DNA of 64,000 nt from Candidatus Scatomonas merdigallinarum (GTDB lineage: Bacteria > Bacillota > Clostridia > Lachnospirales > Lachnospiraceae). This document shows, one piece after another, positions 1-9,117 of this stretch; the stretch's first letter is position 1, and each line of letters starts with the position of its first letter. A program made the translations under genes and the position numbers. The stretch lies in the NCBI GenBank assembly GCA_018716305.1, contig DVKB01000009.1:1-64000 (forward strand). Direction: 5' to 3'. The notes under the pieces are model-generated. The model saw only the letters and a program-made list of their open reading frames with translations, was not told the DNA's origin and searched no databases.

Positions 1-306
<306 letters not shown>

Positions 307-551
307 GAGCACTTGATGAGCGCGAGCCGAAAGGCGAAGCGGGAATCGTAGTGCGAAGGTCGTTCAGCAGAGCGGAAGCGAGGCTGAACTTCCTAAGCAG
401 TATGAGGCGGGACATGGAAAGCGGACAGGCGAGACGGAAGTCGAGCCGGGACTGGCGCCATGGAGAGCTCATCAGGTGAAGGCCAGATTCACAGGAAGAG
501 TTTGGAAAGAAGTTTTGTGTGCGGTTTTGAAGGTATGTCAATATCTTCTAC
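307..551 (+). other. 23S to tRNA-Asp spacer without 5S rRNA
   Basis: This 245-base spacer has no 5S rRNA signature on either strand. It holds at least two stem-loops: GCACT paired with AGTGC around 310-356, and GTTCAGC (about 361-367) paired with GCTGAAC (about 382-388). These look like processing stems of the rRNA-tRNA precursor. No convincing coding region is present. Confidence 0.6.
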
Positions 552-625
552 GGCCCGGTGGCTCAGCTGGTTAGAGCGCCGCCCTGTCACGGCGGAGGTC
601 GTCGGTTCGAACCCGATCCGGGTCG
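552..625 (+). tRNA. tRNA-Asp (GTC)
   Basis: Cloverleaf of 74 bases. The acceptor GGCCCGG pairs with CCGGGTC, and the anticodon loop CTGTCAC reads GTC. The T-loop GTTCGAACC is intact. It is the first of seven tRNA genes co-oriented with the rRNA. No CCA is encoded. Confidence 0.97.
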
Positions 626-674
626 TTGGATTTCTAAACAATTTAACCCTGACAGATACGCTGTGAGGGAGAAT

Positions 675-747
675 GGGGTCTTAGCTCAGCTGGGAGAGCA
701 TCTGCCTTACAAGCAGAGGGTCACAGGTTCGAGCCCTGTAGGCCCCA
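675..747 (+). tRNA. tRNA-Val (TAC)
   Basis: 73-base cloverleaf. The acceptor GGGGTCT pairs with AGGCCCC, and the anticodon loop CTTACAA gives TAC. The T-loop GGTTCGAGCC is present. Confidence 0.97.
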
Positions 748-757
748 TTAAGTTTAT

Positions 758-839
758 GGATGGTTTCCCGAGTGGCCAAAGGGGACAGACTGTAAATCTG
801 CTGGCAATGCCTTCGGTGGTTCGAATCCACCACCATCCA
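758..839 (+). tRNA. tRNA-Tyr (GTA)
   Basis: 82-base type II tRNA with a long variable arm. The acceptor GGATGGT pairs with ACCATCC, and the anticodon loop CTGTAAA gives GTA. The long variable arm fits bacterial tRNA-Tyr. Confidence 0.97.
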
Positions 840-867
840 CTTGCCGAGATAATCGGATAGAGATTGC

Positions 868-940
868 GCCGATGTGGCTCAATTGGCAGAGCAGCTGATT
901 TGTAATCAGCAGGTTATCGGTTCGAGTCCGATCATCGGCT
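868..940 (+). tRNA. tRNA-Thr (TGT)
   Basis: 73-base cloverleaf. The acceptor GCCGATG pairs with CATCGGC, and the anticodon stem GCTGA/TCAGC encloses TTTGTAA, giving TGT. Confidence 0.97.
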
Positions 941-970
941 TAAGCCTTTAGGCTTTTAATTTCATAGTGT

Positions 971-1044
971 CGCGGGATGGAGCAGTCTGGAAGCTCGTCG
1001 GGCTCATAACCCGAAGGTCGCAGGTTCAAATCCTGCTCCCGCAA
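971..1044 (+). tRNA. tRNA-fMet (CAT), initiator
   Basis: 74-base tRNA with anticodon CAT. Two hallmarks identify the initiator: the first base pair is a C1 x A72 mismatch, and the anticodon stem ends in three G:C pairs (TCGGG/CCCGA). Confidence 0.97.
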
Positions 1045-1050
1045 TTTTGT

Positions 1051-1123
<73 letters not shown>

Positions 1124-1128
1124 CTTTT

Positions 1129-1201
1129 GGAGCATTAGCTCAGTCGGTAGAGCACTTGACTTTTAATCAAGTTGTCCGGGGTTCGAATCCCCGATGCTTC
1201 A
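1129..1201 (+). tRNA. tRNA-Lys (TTT)
   Basis: 73-base cloverleaf. The acceptor GGAGCAT pairs with ATGCTTC, and the anticodon stem CTTGA/TCAAG encloses CTTTTAA, giving TTT. It is the last tRNA of the cluster and lies just before a terminator. Confidence 0.97.
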
Positions 1202-1205
1202 TAAG

Positions 1206-1246
1206 TAGAGAACATAGCGGATCTGCAATGTTCTCTATTTTTTTTT
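1206..1246 (+). terminator. Rho-independent terminator of the rRNA-tRNA operon
   Basis: A perfect 10-bp stem (TAGAGAACAT with ATGTTCTCTA) is followed by nine T residues. It lies four bases after tRNA-Lys. Confidence 0.93.
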
Positions 1247-1355
1247 ACATTTTTATAGTATAATGAGCAGGTCAATATCAGTAACAAAAAAAGGCAGTTC
1301 TGCAAATGCCCGAAGGGGAGTTCGGGAAGACTGCCGTCAATAAGGGAGGCAAAAG

Positions 1356-2402
1356 ATGAGTTCTTCAAACAAAAACAGAAATACCCGAAGTGAAAGAATG
1401 AGAAGGCGCAGAAGAAAAAAGAGGATTATCCGGGGCGGATTGATCCTGGCCCTGATCCTGGCAGCCGCCATAGTGCTGGTGATTGCTCTGGGAGGAAAAC
1501 AGGAAGAGGGCACGGACAGTCCTTCCGATGAAAATATTACAATTTCTCAGTCTGTTCCGGAGGAGAAGGAGGATCCCGTACCCACGGATACCCCTGCGCC
1601 CACGCCGGAGCCCCTGGAAATTTCCACGGAAGGACTTCACAGCGACTACGCCCTGCTTCTGAGGCTCAGGGATGACGCGGTGCTCATGGATAAAGCGGGT
1701 ACCGAGCAGATGTATCCGGCTTCCATGACCAAGATCATGACGGCGCTGCTGGCCATTGAGAATCTTCCGAATCTGGACGAACAGATTACAGTGACGGCGG
1801 AAGAGATTAATCCCGCTTATGAGTTGGGAGCGTCCATGGCGGGATTTAACGCGGGAGAGACGGTGACAGTGCGGGATCTTCTGTACGGCGTGCTGCTGCC
1901 CTCCGGCGCGGAGGCCTGCGCGGCTCTGGCGGACCGGGTGGCAGGTTCTGAGACAGCCTTCGTGGATCTGATGAATCAAAAGGCCCAGGAACTGGGAATG
2001 GAAAATACGCATTTTGTGACAGTATCCGGTCTGCATGATCCCAACCACTATACTACCTGCTATGATATCGCCATACTTTTGAAATACGCGATCCAGAACG
2101 AGACATTCCGCACGATCTTTACCACTCCCTCCTATACTACAAGCGCTACGGAGGATCATCCCCAGGGGATTGCTCTTGGGAGTAGTATGTTTGCCCAGCT
2201 GGGGGGCGATCCGAAGCTGGACAACGGGGGAGTCATCGAAGGAGGAAAGACCGGCACGGAGGATGCGGCAGGACACTGTCTGGCAAGCCTTGCCCTGATT
2301 GACGGGGAGGAGTACATACTGGTGACGGGACACGCTCCGGACAGTCCGGACGGAACTCCCTATATTATCGCGGATGCCCGCTATGTATATAATCAGTTGT
2401 AA
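1356..2402 (+). CDS. D-alanyl-D-alanine carboxypeptidase (peptidase S11)
   Basis: Penicillin-binding DD-carboxypeptidase that removes the terminal D-Ala from peptidoglycan stem peptides outside the membrane. The N-terminus has a very basic stretch, a membrane anchor at about 29-46, and a Pro/Thr-rich linker to about residue 88. The catalytic domain shows the S11 motifs: SMTK (Ser123, Lys126), SGA at 183-185 where many relatives have SGN, and KTG at 298-300. Thus the Asn of the SxN motif is replaced by Ala; SGAE-type variants occur in clostridial homologues as far as I recall. The ATG is chosen because AGGGAGG precedes it. A TATAAT at 1259-1264 may be the -10 of its promoter, and the leader can fold into a GGCAGT/ACTGCC hairpin. 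DacF and DacB-type sporulation roles are both possible. Confidence 0.92.
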   Translation: MSSSNKNRNTRSERMRRRRRKKRIIRGGLILALILAAAIVLVIALGGKQEEGTDSPSDENITISQSVPEEKEDPVPTDTPAPTPEPLEISTEGLHSDYALLLRLRDDAVLMDKAGTEQMYPASMTKIMTALLAIENLPNLDEQITVTAEEINPAYELGASMAGFNAGETVTVRDLLYGVLLPSGAEACAALADRVAGSETAFVDLMNQKAQELGMENTHFVTVSGLHDPNHYTTCYDIAILLKYAIQNETFRTIFTTPSYTTSATEDHPQGIALGSSMFAQLGGDPKLDNGGVIEGGKTGTEDAAGHCLASLALIDGEEYILVTGHAPDSPDGTPYIIADARYVYNQL

Positions 2403-2429
2403 TCGGTCTGAGGAAAGGAAAGAAAAAAG

Positions 2430-2903
2430 TTGGCAATCGAAAAAGTAAGGGAATACTTGAAACAGTACGGAAGAGAAAAGGATATCAGAGAATTTGACGC
2501 CTCCAGCGCCACGGTGGAGCTGGCCGCGGAGGCGGTGGGAGTAGAACCGGCCCGCATCGCCAAGACCCTTTCTTTCTGCGGCAGGGAAGAGGGAAGCTGT
2601 ATTCTGGTGGTGACAGCCGGGGACAGAAAAGTGGATAACAGTAAGTTTAAACATTTTTTCGGCATGAAGGCAAAAATGCCCAAGGGGGAGGAAGTGGAAG
2701 CGTTGACAGGACATGCCATCGGCGGCGTGTGTCCCTTTGCCAATCCGCCCCGGACAAAGGTGTATCTGGATGAGTCTATGAAACGGTTTCAGACAGTCTT
2801 TCCCGCGGCGGGAAGCGCCCATTCGGCCATTGAGCTTACCTGCCAGGAACTGTTTCAGCTGTCAGAAGCGGTAGAATGGGTGGATGTGTGCAAAGAAATT
2901 TAA
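2430..2903 (+). CDS. YbaK/EbsC family aminoacyl-tRNA deacylase
   Basis: Small cytoplasmic protein (157 aa) of the YbaK/ProX editing-domain superfamily, which hydrolyses mischarged tRNAs such as Cys-tRNA(Pro) or Ala-tRNA(Pro). Seen in the sequence: the conserved Lys in IAKTLSF (Lys45), the GHAIGGVCPF loop at 95-104 and AAGSAHSAIEL near 126-136, all typical of the fold. The start is a TTG at 2430 preceded by AGGAAAGG; no ATG fits the family N-terminus. It follows the carboxypeptidase by 27 bases, so the two are probably co-transcribed, although no functional link is evident. The exact tRNA substrate cannot be told from sequence. Confidence 0.88.
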   Translation: MAIEKVREYLKQYGREKDIREFDASSATVELAAEAVGVEPARIAKTLSFCGREEGSCILVVTAGDRKVDNSKFKHFFGMKAKMPKGEEVEALTGHAIGGVCPFANPPRTKVYLDESMKRFQTVFPAAGSAHSAIELTCQELFQLSEAVEWVDVCKEI

Positions 2904-2924
2904 ACAGGAGAAAGGGGTAATCGG

Positions 2925-3875
2925 GTGGACATACAGAACAATCAGAAAGCATTGCTGACGATCCGGGAGGTAAAAAAGGCAGTAATCGGTAAAGACGACT
3001 GTATTATAAAGGTGATGACAGCCATCCTGGCAGGAGGACATATTCTGCTGGAGGATATTCCCGGAGTGGGAAAAACTACCATGGCCATGGCCTTCTGCCG
3101 GGCCATGGATCTGCAGCAGAAGAGGGTGCAGTTTACGCCGGACGTGCTTCCGGCGGACATTACCGGTTTTTCCATGTATCAGAAAGAGAAGGGAACCTTT
3201 GTGTATCAGCCGGGGGCGGCTATGTGCAATCTGCTTCTGGCGGATGAGATTAACCGGACCTCTCCCAAGACTCAGTCCGCTTTGCTGGAGGTGATGGAGG
3301 AGGGGCGGGTTTCCGTGGACGGCATCAGCCGTTCTGTGCCGGAGCCTTTTATTGTCATTGCCACGGAAAATCCTTTCGGCAGCGCCGGAACCCAGATGCT
3401 TCCGGAATCCCAGGTAGACCGTTTTATGATCTGCATCAGCATGGGATATCCGGACATTCAGTCAGAGATAGAGATCGTCAAGGGAAATGTCAGCCGGAAT
3501 CCTCTGGCGGAGGTGCAGAGAGTGATGAACGGAGGAGAACTTCTGGAAATGAGGAAAATCGTGGAGAAGATTTTTGTCCACGATGTGCTGTACCAGTATA
3601 TCGGAAGGCTGGTGCAGACAACCAGAAACCATGAAATGATCGAACTGGGTCTCAGCCCCAGAGGAACGATTTCTATTTCCAGAATGGCCAAGGCCAGAGC
3701 GTTTCTTATGGGAAGAACCTATGTGGTCCCGGAGGATATCGCGGATATTTTTCTGGATGTCAGCAGCCACAGGATCCGTCTGAACGCTAAGGCCAGAGTC
3801 AGCCATATATCGGCAAAGACGGTATTGGGGCAGATTCTGGCTCAGACGGTGCGGCCTACCCTGCGGAGAAAGTAA
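2925..3875 (+). CDS. MoxR family AAA+ ATPase
   Basis: Cytoplasmic AAA+ ATPase of the MoxR group (316 aa, usual length), which typically acts as a chaperone for the maturation of neighbouring envelope or von Willebrand-type proteins. Walker A is GVGKTT at 47-52. Walker B is LLLADEIN with Asp107-Glu108, followed by the MoxR signature RTSPKTQSALLEVMEE. The C-terminal lid domain contains the family's SPRG segment. The start is GTG at 2925, behind GAAAGGGG. It begins a tight MoxR, DUF58, transglutaminase operon (4-base gap, then a 34-base overlap). This three-gene arrangement is widespread in bacteria. Confidence 0.94.
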   Translation: MDIQNNQKALLTIREVKKAVIGKDDCIIKVMTAILAGGHILLEDIPGVGKTTMAMAFCRAMDLQQKRVQFTPDVLPADITGFSMYQKEKGTFVYQPGAAMCNLLLADEINRTSPKTQSALLEVMEEGRVSVDGISRSVPEPFIVIATENPFGSAGTQMLPESQVDRFMICISMGYPDIQSEIEIVKGNVSRNPLAEVQRVMNGGELLEMRKIVEKIFVHDVLYQYIGRLVQTTRNHEMIELGLSPRGTISISRMAKARAFLMGRTYVVPEDIADIFLDVSSHRIRLNAKARVSHISAKTVLGQILAQTVRPTLRRK

Positions 3876-3879
3876 AAGT

Positions 3880-4950
3880 ATGAAACGTTTTATATTGTAT
3901 CTGGCTGCGGTTTTTCTGACAGTCTATATGGCTGTTATTTATAAAAGCAGGATTCTGACTGCCCTGGCGGCCATAGAGGTTCTGATTCCCCTTCCGGTGA
4001 TGATTCTGGGATTTATAACAGCCAGGCTGCTGCGGGTGGAGCTGTCTGTGCCGGCGGAGGCAGTCAGCCGGAATGATCCGGTAAAAGTCCTGCTGTCTGT
4101 GGAGAACCGGTCTGTTTTTCCCATGGTGTACGGGATTGCGGGAATTCAGTGCCAGAACCGGTTCCGGAAGCTGAAAGCTTCCAGAAATATTCTGATCCAG
4201 GCGCCGGGACGCAGAAAAATAGAATATCTCTGCCAGTGGACCAGCCAGCACTGCGGAACTCTGGATTTTTCCCTTAAGTATTTGAAAGTTCACGATTATC
4301 TGCATCTGATGGTGTTCCGGGTCCGGGTAGATCAATCGGCGGAGGCCGCGGTTCTTCCGGTTCCCGTCCATGTGGAGGTTCCCCTGGAGCATCGGAATCC
4401 GATTTCGGAAGACGGGGAAAAATACGATCCTTATAAAAGCGGCGACGACCCTTCAGAGGTATTTGATATCCGGGAATACCGTCAGGGGGACAGATTGTCC
4501 CGGATTCACTGGAAGATGACCGCGAAAGAAGAAGAACTGATGGTAAAAGAATACAGCCGGCCTCTGGGAGGAGAGGGAATTTTATGTCTGGATCTTTACC
4601 ATCCCCAGGCGGACGGCTTCTGGGAAGACGCCGATGAGTATCTGGATCTGCTGGATTCTCTCTGTCTGGCCTTTCTGGAGCGGGGAGAGCGTTTCCGGGT
4701 GGTCTGGCAGGAAGGGGAAAGCCAGGGACTCAGGGAACAGAGCGTGGAGTCGGAGGAAGATGTGTACGGCCTGCTGGGCAGTCTTTTTCGGGCACGGCCC
4801 TATAAAACAGAATTTTCTGTGGAGGAGAGGTTCACAGAGCAGTGTCCCCAGGCAGCCCCATCCTTTCTGTACCGCCTGGACCTGAAGGGAAAACTCTGGG
4901 AAGGAGGAACTCTCTTATGGGAAAAAAGCAGGACAGATCCATACAGCTGA
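3880..4950 (+). CDS. DUF58 domain protein
   Basis: Membrane-anchored protein with a DUF58 domain (vWA-like fold) that usually partners MoxR ATPases and transglutaminase-like proteins. Two hydrophobic segments lie at about 3-21 and 27-50. The DUF58 signature is clear: DIREYRQGD at about 196-204, then IHWKMTAK at about 209-216 and LMVKEY. Length (356 aa) is typical. It starts 5 bases after the MoxR stop and its 3' end overlaps the next start by 34 bases, so the three genes are almost certainly one transcript. The biochemical role of DUF58 proteins is not established. Confidence 0.9.
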   Translation: MKRFILYLAAVFLTVYMAVIYKSRILTALAAIEVLIPLPVMILGFITARLLRVELSVPAEAVSRNDPVKVLLSVENRSVFPMVYGIAGIQCQNRFRKLKASRNILIQAPGRRKIEYLCQWTSQHCGTLDFSLKYLKVHDYLHLMVFRVRVDQSAEAAVLPVPVHVEVPLEHRNPISEDGEKYDPYKSGDDPSEVFDIREYRQGDRLSRIHWKMTAKEEELMVKEYSRPLGGEGILCLDLYHPQADGFWEDADEYLDLLDSLCLAFLERGERFRVVWQEGESQGLREQSVESEEDVYGLLGSLFRARPYKTEFSVEERFTEQCPQAAPSFLYRLDLKGKLWEGGTLLWEKSRTDPYS

Positions 4951-7325
4951 CCCGTATAGCGATCCGGGATCCGGGCGGAAAACAGCGGAAGCCTCACCCT
5001 CTGGTTTCGCGGTTTCTGCGGCTGCTGTTTTTCCTGACGGGCTGTTTTTCCATCCATCTGTGGCTTGCCACTCTGTTTCAGCTTCCGGTATCTTTGGGAT
5101 TTCTGGGAATCAGCACTCTGATTCTGGGCATATGGTATTTTATTGCCTTTTTTTCAAAAATAACCCGGCTGATCTGCATTCCCCTTTCCATGGGCATAAT
5201 GATCTTCGTGCTGGTACGGATGTGGGATGAACTTTACCGGGGAATCGGCCAGATGGTCAACACAGCGTCCCAGTATATTATGGATTATTATTACACGAAT
5301 CTGGGATTTCTGCCGGTGGAGGCGGATTCCCGCAGCCTTATGACAGCTCTGGTTCTGCTGGAGGCTCTGCTGATGATGCTGCTGGCCCTCTCCGTTCTGG
5401 GACGGGGAAAATCCAGGGGACTTCTGGCCGCGGGAGGCGTTCTGCTGTCCATGGGGCTTCTGGTAAACCAGTTTCCCACGCCCGGGGCTGTGCTTTTGTG
5501 GATTTTTTCCTATGTCACTCTCTGCAGCATGGAAAGTCCCCTGAAGAATCAGCGGGTGCAGAGATCTCTGGCAGGGGCCGGTTTGGGGATGGCGGTTTTC
5601 GCGGCTGCCATGATCCTGGTGGGCTGGTTTCTGATTTCGCCGAAGCTGAATGAGGTGATGACCGCCGGTTATCCGGCAGTCAAGGAATTTCAGGAGCATC
5701 TGGAGGACAGAGCCATGGAAATCTTCGGCGGAAGGAGTTCCGGAAGCTGGGAGGGAATGGTTCAGAACGGCGTGCTTTCCAACCGGGCTCCTTCCGGAAA
5801 AAACAGAACGGCTCTGTCCATAACAGCGGACGGGCAGCCGGAACAGGCCGTCTACTTGAAAGGATTTATCGGAGCGATTTACCAGGGCACTTACTGGGAG
5901 GAGATTTCGGATGAAAATTTCCGCAGGGCTGTGGATGAGTATTATATCTATGGACTGGCTTCTTCCTACTATGAAGAAATAGACTGGACAGAGGTCAGTT
6001 ACTCCGTGATGCAGCAGTATCTGACGGAGGGACGGTATCAGAGCCATTCCATGACAGCGGAGGAGGATCCCCTGGAGTTTACCATGACTTATGAGGATCC
6101 GGGGGGAGAATATGTCTATGCCCCCTATCTCTCCCATCTGGAGGAGGGAAATTTTGAATATTACGGGGACGGAGAGATCCGCAGGGTGGGACAGGATCCG
6201 GTGCGGGGAAGCTTTTATCCGGAGATTCCGGAACCTTCCCAGGCAGGCAGGGACGCCTACTATGAGACAGATCCCTCGGCGGCTGCCGCGTATAATCAAT
6301 ATCTGGCGGAAGCATATCTCTATGTGCCAAGCCAGGGTCTGGAAGAACTGAAAAGCTGGTGGAACCGGGAACTCTCAGAATACCAGGAGATCACAGGCCA
6401 CTATCCCACCCAGGAGGAAACCACGACCCTGATCCGGCAGGCGCTGTCTGAGTGCAGCTACAGTCTGGATCTGGATCCTCTTCCGGAGGGGGAGGATTTT
6501 GTGGAATCTTTTGTCCTTCATCAGAAAAGAGGATTCTGCACGCATTTTGCCAGCGCCGCTGTGCTGCTGTACCGGCTGGCGGGATATCCGGCCAGGTATG
6601 CCACCGGATACATTGCGCAGCCGGAGGAGTTTGAGGCAGACGGAAACGGAACCTATACCGCGGAAGTGCCCGGAAAGAACGCCCACGCCTGGGCGGAAAT
6701 CTATCAGGGAGACGGCACCGGCTGGGTGCCGGTGGAGATGACTCCCGGATACACGGAGGAAGAGGAAGTCCCGGTTTCCCCGGAGGAGCAGGAGCCTTCG
6801 GCAGCCCCCTCGCCCACGGAAGTTCCGGAGCAGGAGGAAGAGCAGGGCGGAGCGGACGGGCCGGAGCAGGTGAAGGTTTCACCGGGAAAGCTTCCCCCGG
6901 CGCTGATTGGCGTTCTGGCAGGAACCGGCGCGGTACTTCTGCTGATTCTGACTGTGATTCTCCGGCGGAATCTGGTGATCCACATGCGTCTGAGAAAATT
7001 TAAAAATAAAAACCGGCGCCGGGCGGTGCTGTCCATTGTCCGGGAGGCGGACCGGATGCTCTTTGCCGCCGGATTCCGGACAGAAGGAGAACTTTCTGAC
7101 AGAGAATACGCCGGGAAGGTACAGGAAGCTTTTCCGGGCCTGGAACGGAAACAGTTCCTGCGGCTCATGGAACTGGGGCAGAGGGCAGCCTACAGCCGGG
7201 AGCATATATCTGCAGGAACCGCCGCGGAATGTCTGCGGATTTACGGAGAACTGGAACAGGAACTCAGCCGGGACAGGGGACGCCTCTGGAAATTCCGCTG
7301 GCGTTTCATAAAATGCTACCGGTAG
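4917..7325 (+). CDS. Transglutaminase-like membrane protein (TgpA type)
   Basis: Large membrane protein (802 aa). About six helices occupy the first 230 residues, followed by an extracytoplasmic transglutaminase-like cysteine domain, a Pro/Glu-rich linker, one more helix at about 658-680 and a DUF4129-like tail. The catalytic Cys541 is in RGFCTHFASA and His590 in NAHAWAE. The third residue appears as Glu607 in WVPVEMTPGY, where Asp or Glu is normal in this group. I take ATG 4917, preceded by AAGGAGG at the right distance; a longer frame opening at 4842 would lie inside the DUF58 gene without a binding site. The MoxR/DUF58/TgpA set is known across phyla and is thought to act on the envelope. 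Substrate unknown. Confidence 0.9.
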   Translation: MGKKQDRSIQLTRIAIRDPGGKQRKPHPLVSRFLRLLFFLTGCFSIHLWLATLFQLPVSLGFLGISTLILGIWYFIAFFSKITRLICIPLSMGIMIFVLVRMWDELYRGIGQMVNTASQYIMDYYYTNLGFLPVEADSRSLMTALVLLEALLMMLLALSVLGRGKSRGLLAAGGVLLSMGLLVNQFPTPGAVLLWIFSYVTLCSMESPLKNQRVQRSLAGAGLGMAVFAAAMILVGWFLISPKLNEVMTAGYPAVKEFQEHLEDRAMEIFGGRSSGSWEGMVQNGVLSNRAPSGKNRTALSITADGQPEQAVYLKGFIGAIYQGTYWEEISDENFRRAVDEYYIYGLASSYYEEIDWTEVSYSVMQQYLTEGRYQSHSMTAEEDPLEFTMTYEDPGGEYVYAPYLSHLEEGNFEYYGDGEIRRVGQDPVRGSFYPEIPEPSQAGRDAYYETDPSAAAAYNQYLAEAYLYVPSQGLEELKSWWNRELSEYQEITGHYPTQEETTTLIRQALSECSYSLDLDPLPEGEDFVESFVLHQKRGFCTHFASAAVLLYRLAGYPARYATGYIAQPEEFEADGNGTYTAEVPGKNAHAWAEIYQGDGTGWVPVEMTPGYTEEEEVPVSPEEQEPSAAPSPTEVPEQEEEQGGADGPEQVKVSPGKLPPALIGVLAGTGAVLLLILTVILRRNLVIHMRLRKFKNKNRRRAVLSIVREADRMLFAAGFRTEGELSDREYAGKVQEAFPGLERKQFLRLMELGQRAAYSREHISAGTAAECLRIYGELEQELSRDRGRLWKFRWRFIKCYR

Positions 7326-7345
7326 CCATATACTGAAATAAGTCT

Positions 7346-7370
7346 GAGGGGGCCCCTGGCCCCCTCCTTT
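7346..7370 (+). terminator. GC-rich hairpin after the MoxR operon
   Basis: A perfect 9-bp stem, GAGGGGGCC with GGCCCCCTC, has a 3-base loop and is followed only by CTTTC. It could terminate or attenuate the transcript between the transglutaminase gene and spoIID. The lack of a real T-run keeps confidence moderate. Confidence 0.5.
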
Positions 7371-7381
7371 CGGTGAGGCCC

Positions 7382-8245
7382 ATGAAAGAATTTCTGAAAT
7401 ATCTGCTGGCGGCAGGCCTGCTTCTTTTGTCCCTGCCGGTCCTTCTGACGGCGGTATGTTCCGGAAGGGAAGCGGTAACCCTGGAAAAGGAGACAGATCC
7501 GGAAATGCTGCTTCCTTCTATGGTGTACAGAGAAATTCCCAGAGAGGCCCACAGGGAGCTGCTGCGCGCCCAGGCCATTCTGGTTCGGAGCCGGGTCTGC
7601 CGTTCCCTTAAGGAGCCGGAGGCCCTGGCCGATCTGCTGCGGGAGAATGTAGAGTATGAGCAGCAGGTTCTCATGGATGAATCCCTGCTGCGCCGGTGCC
7701 GGGAGGCGGTTTCGGACACACAGGGGCAGGTGCTTATCTCCGGGGGGACCCTGGTGGAGGGTTCCTGGTTTGTCTGCGGAAACGGAAAGACCAGAAATGG
7801 AGCGGAGGCCGCAGGGCAGGAGGAATGCGGCTGGATGGTCAGTGTGGACAGCCCGGCGGATGTGGAGAGTCCGGATTATCTGTCGGAATTTGTCTTTTCA
7901 GAGGAGGAGCTGAGAGAGCTGCTGGGAGAGTATCTGGAACACGCGGCTCCGGGGGAGGTATTTCAGCAGATTTTCCCGGGGGGAACCGACAGCGCCGGTT
8001 ATGTGACAGAAGTTTCCGTAGGGACAGCCCGGCTGTCCGGGGAAAATTTCCGGAAGCGGCTGGGACTGCCCTCTTCCTGTTTTACCATGCAGGAGGGAGA
8101 GGACGGCCTGCATTTTCTCTGCCAGGGAAAGGGGCATGGCCTGGGCATGAGCCAGTACGGGGCGGAAAGGATGGCTCAGGAGGGAAAGACCGCGGAAGAA
8201 ATTTTAAAATATTATTTTCCCAACGCGCAGGTGGGAACTGTATAG
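7382..8245 (+). CDS. spoIID: Stage II sporulation protein D (SpoIID)
   Basis: Membrane-anchored lytic transglycosylase of the SpoIID/LytB family, which in Bacillus works with SpoIIP and SpoIIM to thin septal peptidoglycan during engulfment. The protein (287 aa) has an N-terminal anchor (about 5-25). It carries the family segment around REIPREAHREL with the following AQAILVRSRV, and the near-C-terminal signature GKGHGLGMSQYGAERMA. I choose ATG 7382 because GGTGAGG lies just upstream; a GTG nine bases earlier is part of that binding site. The next gene is a SpoIIQ-like protein, the usual neighbour in Clostridia. Together they indicate a spore-former. Confidence 0.93.
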   Translation: MKEFLKYLLAAGLLLLSLPVLLTAVCSGREAVTLEKETDPEMLLPSMVYREIPREAHRELLRAQAILVRSRVCRSLKEPEALADLLRENVEYEQQVLMDESLLRRCREAVSDTQGQVLISGGTLVEGSWFVCGNGKTRNGAEAAGQEECGWMVSVDSPADVESPDYLSEFVFSEEELRELLGEYLEHAAPGEVFQQIFPGGTDSAGYVTEVSVGTARLSGENFRKRLGLPSSCFTMQEGEDGLHFLCQGKGHGLGMSQYGAERMAQEGKTAEEILKYYFPNAQVGTV

Positions 8246-8305
8246 ATTTTATATTTTCGGACACCATACTAGAAGAAATACAACGAACTGAACGAGGTGA
8301 CGAAT

Positions 8306-9055
8306 ATGAGATCAAAACAGAAAAAAATACGGCTGGCAGTGTCCGGCCTGCTGCTGGCGGCAGTGGTGGGAACCGGGATCTACGCCTATCAGGCGGACCA
8401 AAATTATGTGGAGGAGCTGAAAGAGCAGGCCCAGCTTCCGGATGCGGAAGAGGTGGAGGAATTCTGGAAAGACGTGAATACCAGCAGCGCGGAAGCGGAC
8501 CTGCCTGAGGAAGAGCCGGAGAGTACTCCTGTGCCGGAGGATACTCCGGTTCCGGAGCCCTCCGCAGAGCCGGAAGGGACCAGCCCCGCGGCGGGAAACG
8601 CTCTGGTGCCTTCTCTGAGCTTTGATGAGAATACGGTTCTGGCAGCGCCTATGACCGGAACCTCCGGAGAAGTTCTGATCCCCTACAATATGGAGCACAC
8701 CGTGTATTTTCCCACCCTGGACGCTTACAAGTGCAGCCCCGGCATGGTGATGGCGGCGGAAGTTGGCACTCCGGTAATGGCTGTGGCGGACAGCCTGGTC
8801 ACTCTGGTGGAAAACCATGAAGAGACAGGTCTTACCGTAACCATGGATATGGGGGACGGATACCAGGCGGTGTACGGCCAGCTGAAGGATGTGACGGTGG
8901 AGCCGGGACAGCAGGTGGAAGCATCCGCTGTCATCGGGGCGGTGAATGAACCCACCAAATATTATGTGGAGGAGGGAAGCAGCCTGTATTTTGCCATGAC
9001 AAAGGACGGGCAGCCCATCGACCCTACCCTGTACCTGCCGCCTATGGCGGAATAA
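8306..9055 (+). CDS. spoIIQ: SpoIIQ-like protein with degenerate M23 (LytM) domain
   Basis: Forespore membrane protein (249 aa) resembling SpoIIQ, which pairs with SpoIIIAH to form the engulfment channel. It has a single N-terminal helix (about 10-25), an acidic and Pro-rich linker, and a C-terminal M23/LytM fold recognised by AAEVGTPVMAVADSLV and the following DGYQAVYGQL. The zinc ligands of active M23 enzymes are not seen. The first His-x-x-x-Asp motif is replaced around KCSPGMVMAA, and the terminal His-x-His is replaced by SLYFAMTKDG. It is therefore probably a structural, non-catalytic version. The start is ATG 8306 behind GAGGTGA. It follows spoIID by 60 bases. Confidence 0.85.
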   Translation: MRSKQKKIRLAVSGLLLAAVVGTGIYAYQADQNYVEELKEQAQLPDAEEVEEFWKDVNTSSAEADLPEEEPESTPVPEDTPVPEPSAEPEGTSPAAGNALVPSLSFDENTVLAAPMTGTSGEVLIPYNMEHTVYFPTLDAYKCSPGMVMAAEVGTPVMAVADSLVTLVENHEETGLTVTMDMGDGYQAVYGQLKDVTVEPGQQVEASAVIGAVNEPTKYYVEEGSSLYFAMTKDGQPIDPTLYLPPMAE

Positions 9056-9117
9056 AAACTCACAGGAATAAAAAATCCGCGTATTATAGAGAAGGAAGAA
9101 TTCCGCACCGAAAATAC

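Noticed and set aside
307..551. 5S rRNA after the 23S gene
   Set aside because: None of the conserved 5S stretches (such as CCGAAC and the GGGAGA-type 3' part) is present on either strand.
4842..4916. Earlier start of the transglutaminase gene
   Set aside because: It lies within the DUF58 gene, has no binding site and adds no recognisable domain; AAGGAGG precedes ATG 4917.
8246..8305. Sigma-E type promoter between spoIID and spoIIQ
   Set aside because: CATACTAG at 8265-8272 resembles a sigma-E -10, but no matching -35 occurs at the right distance.
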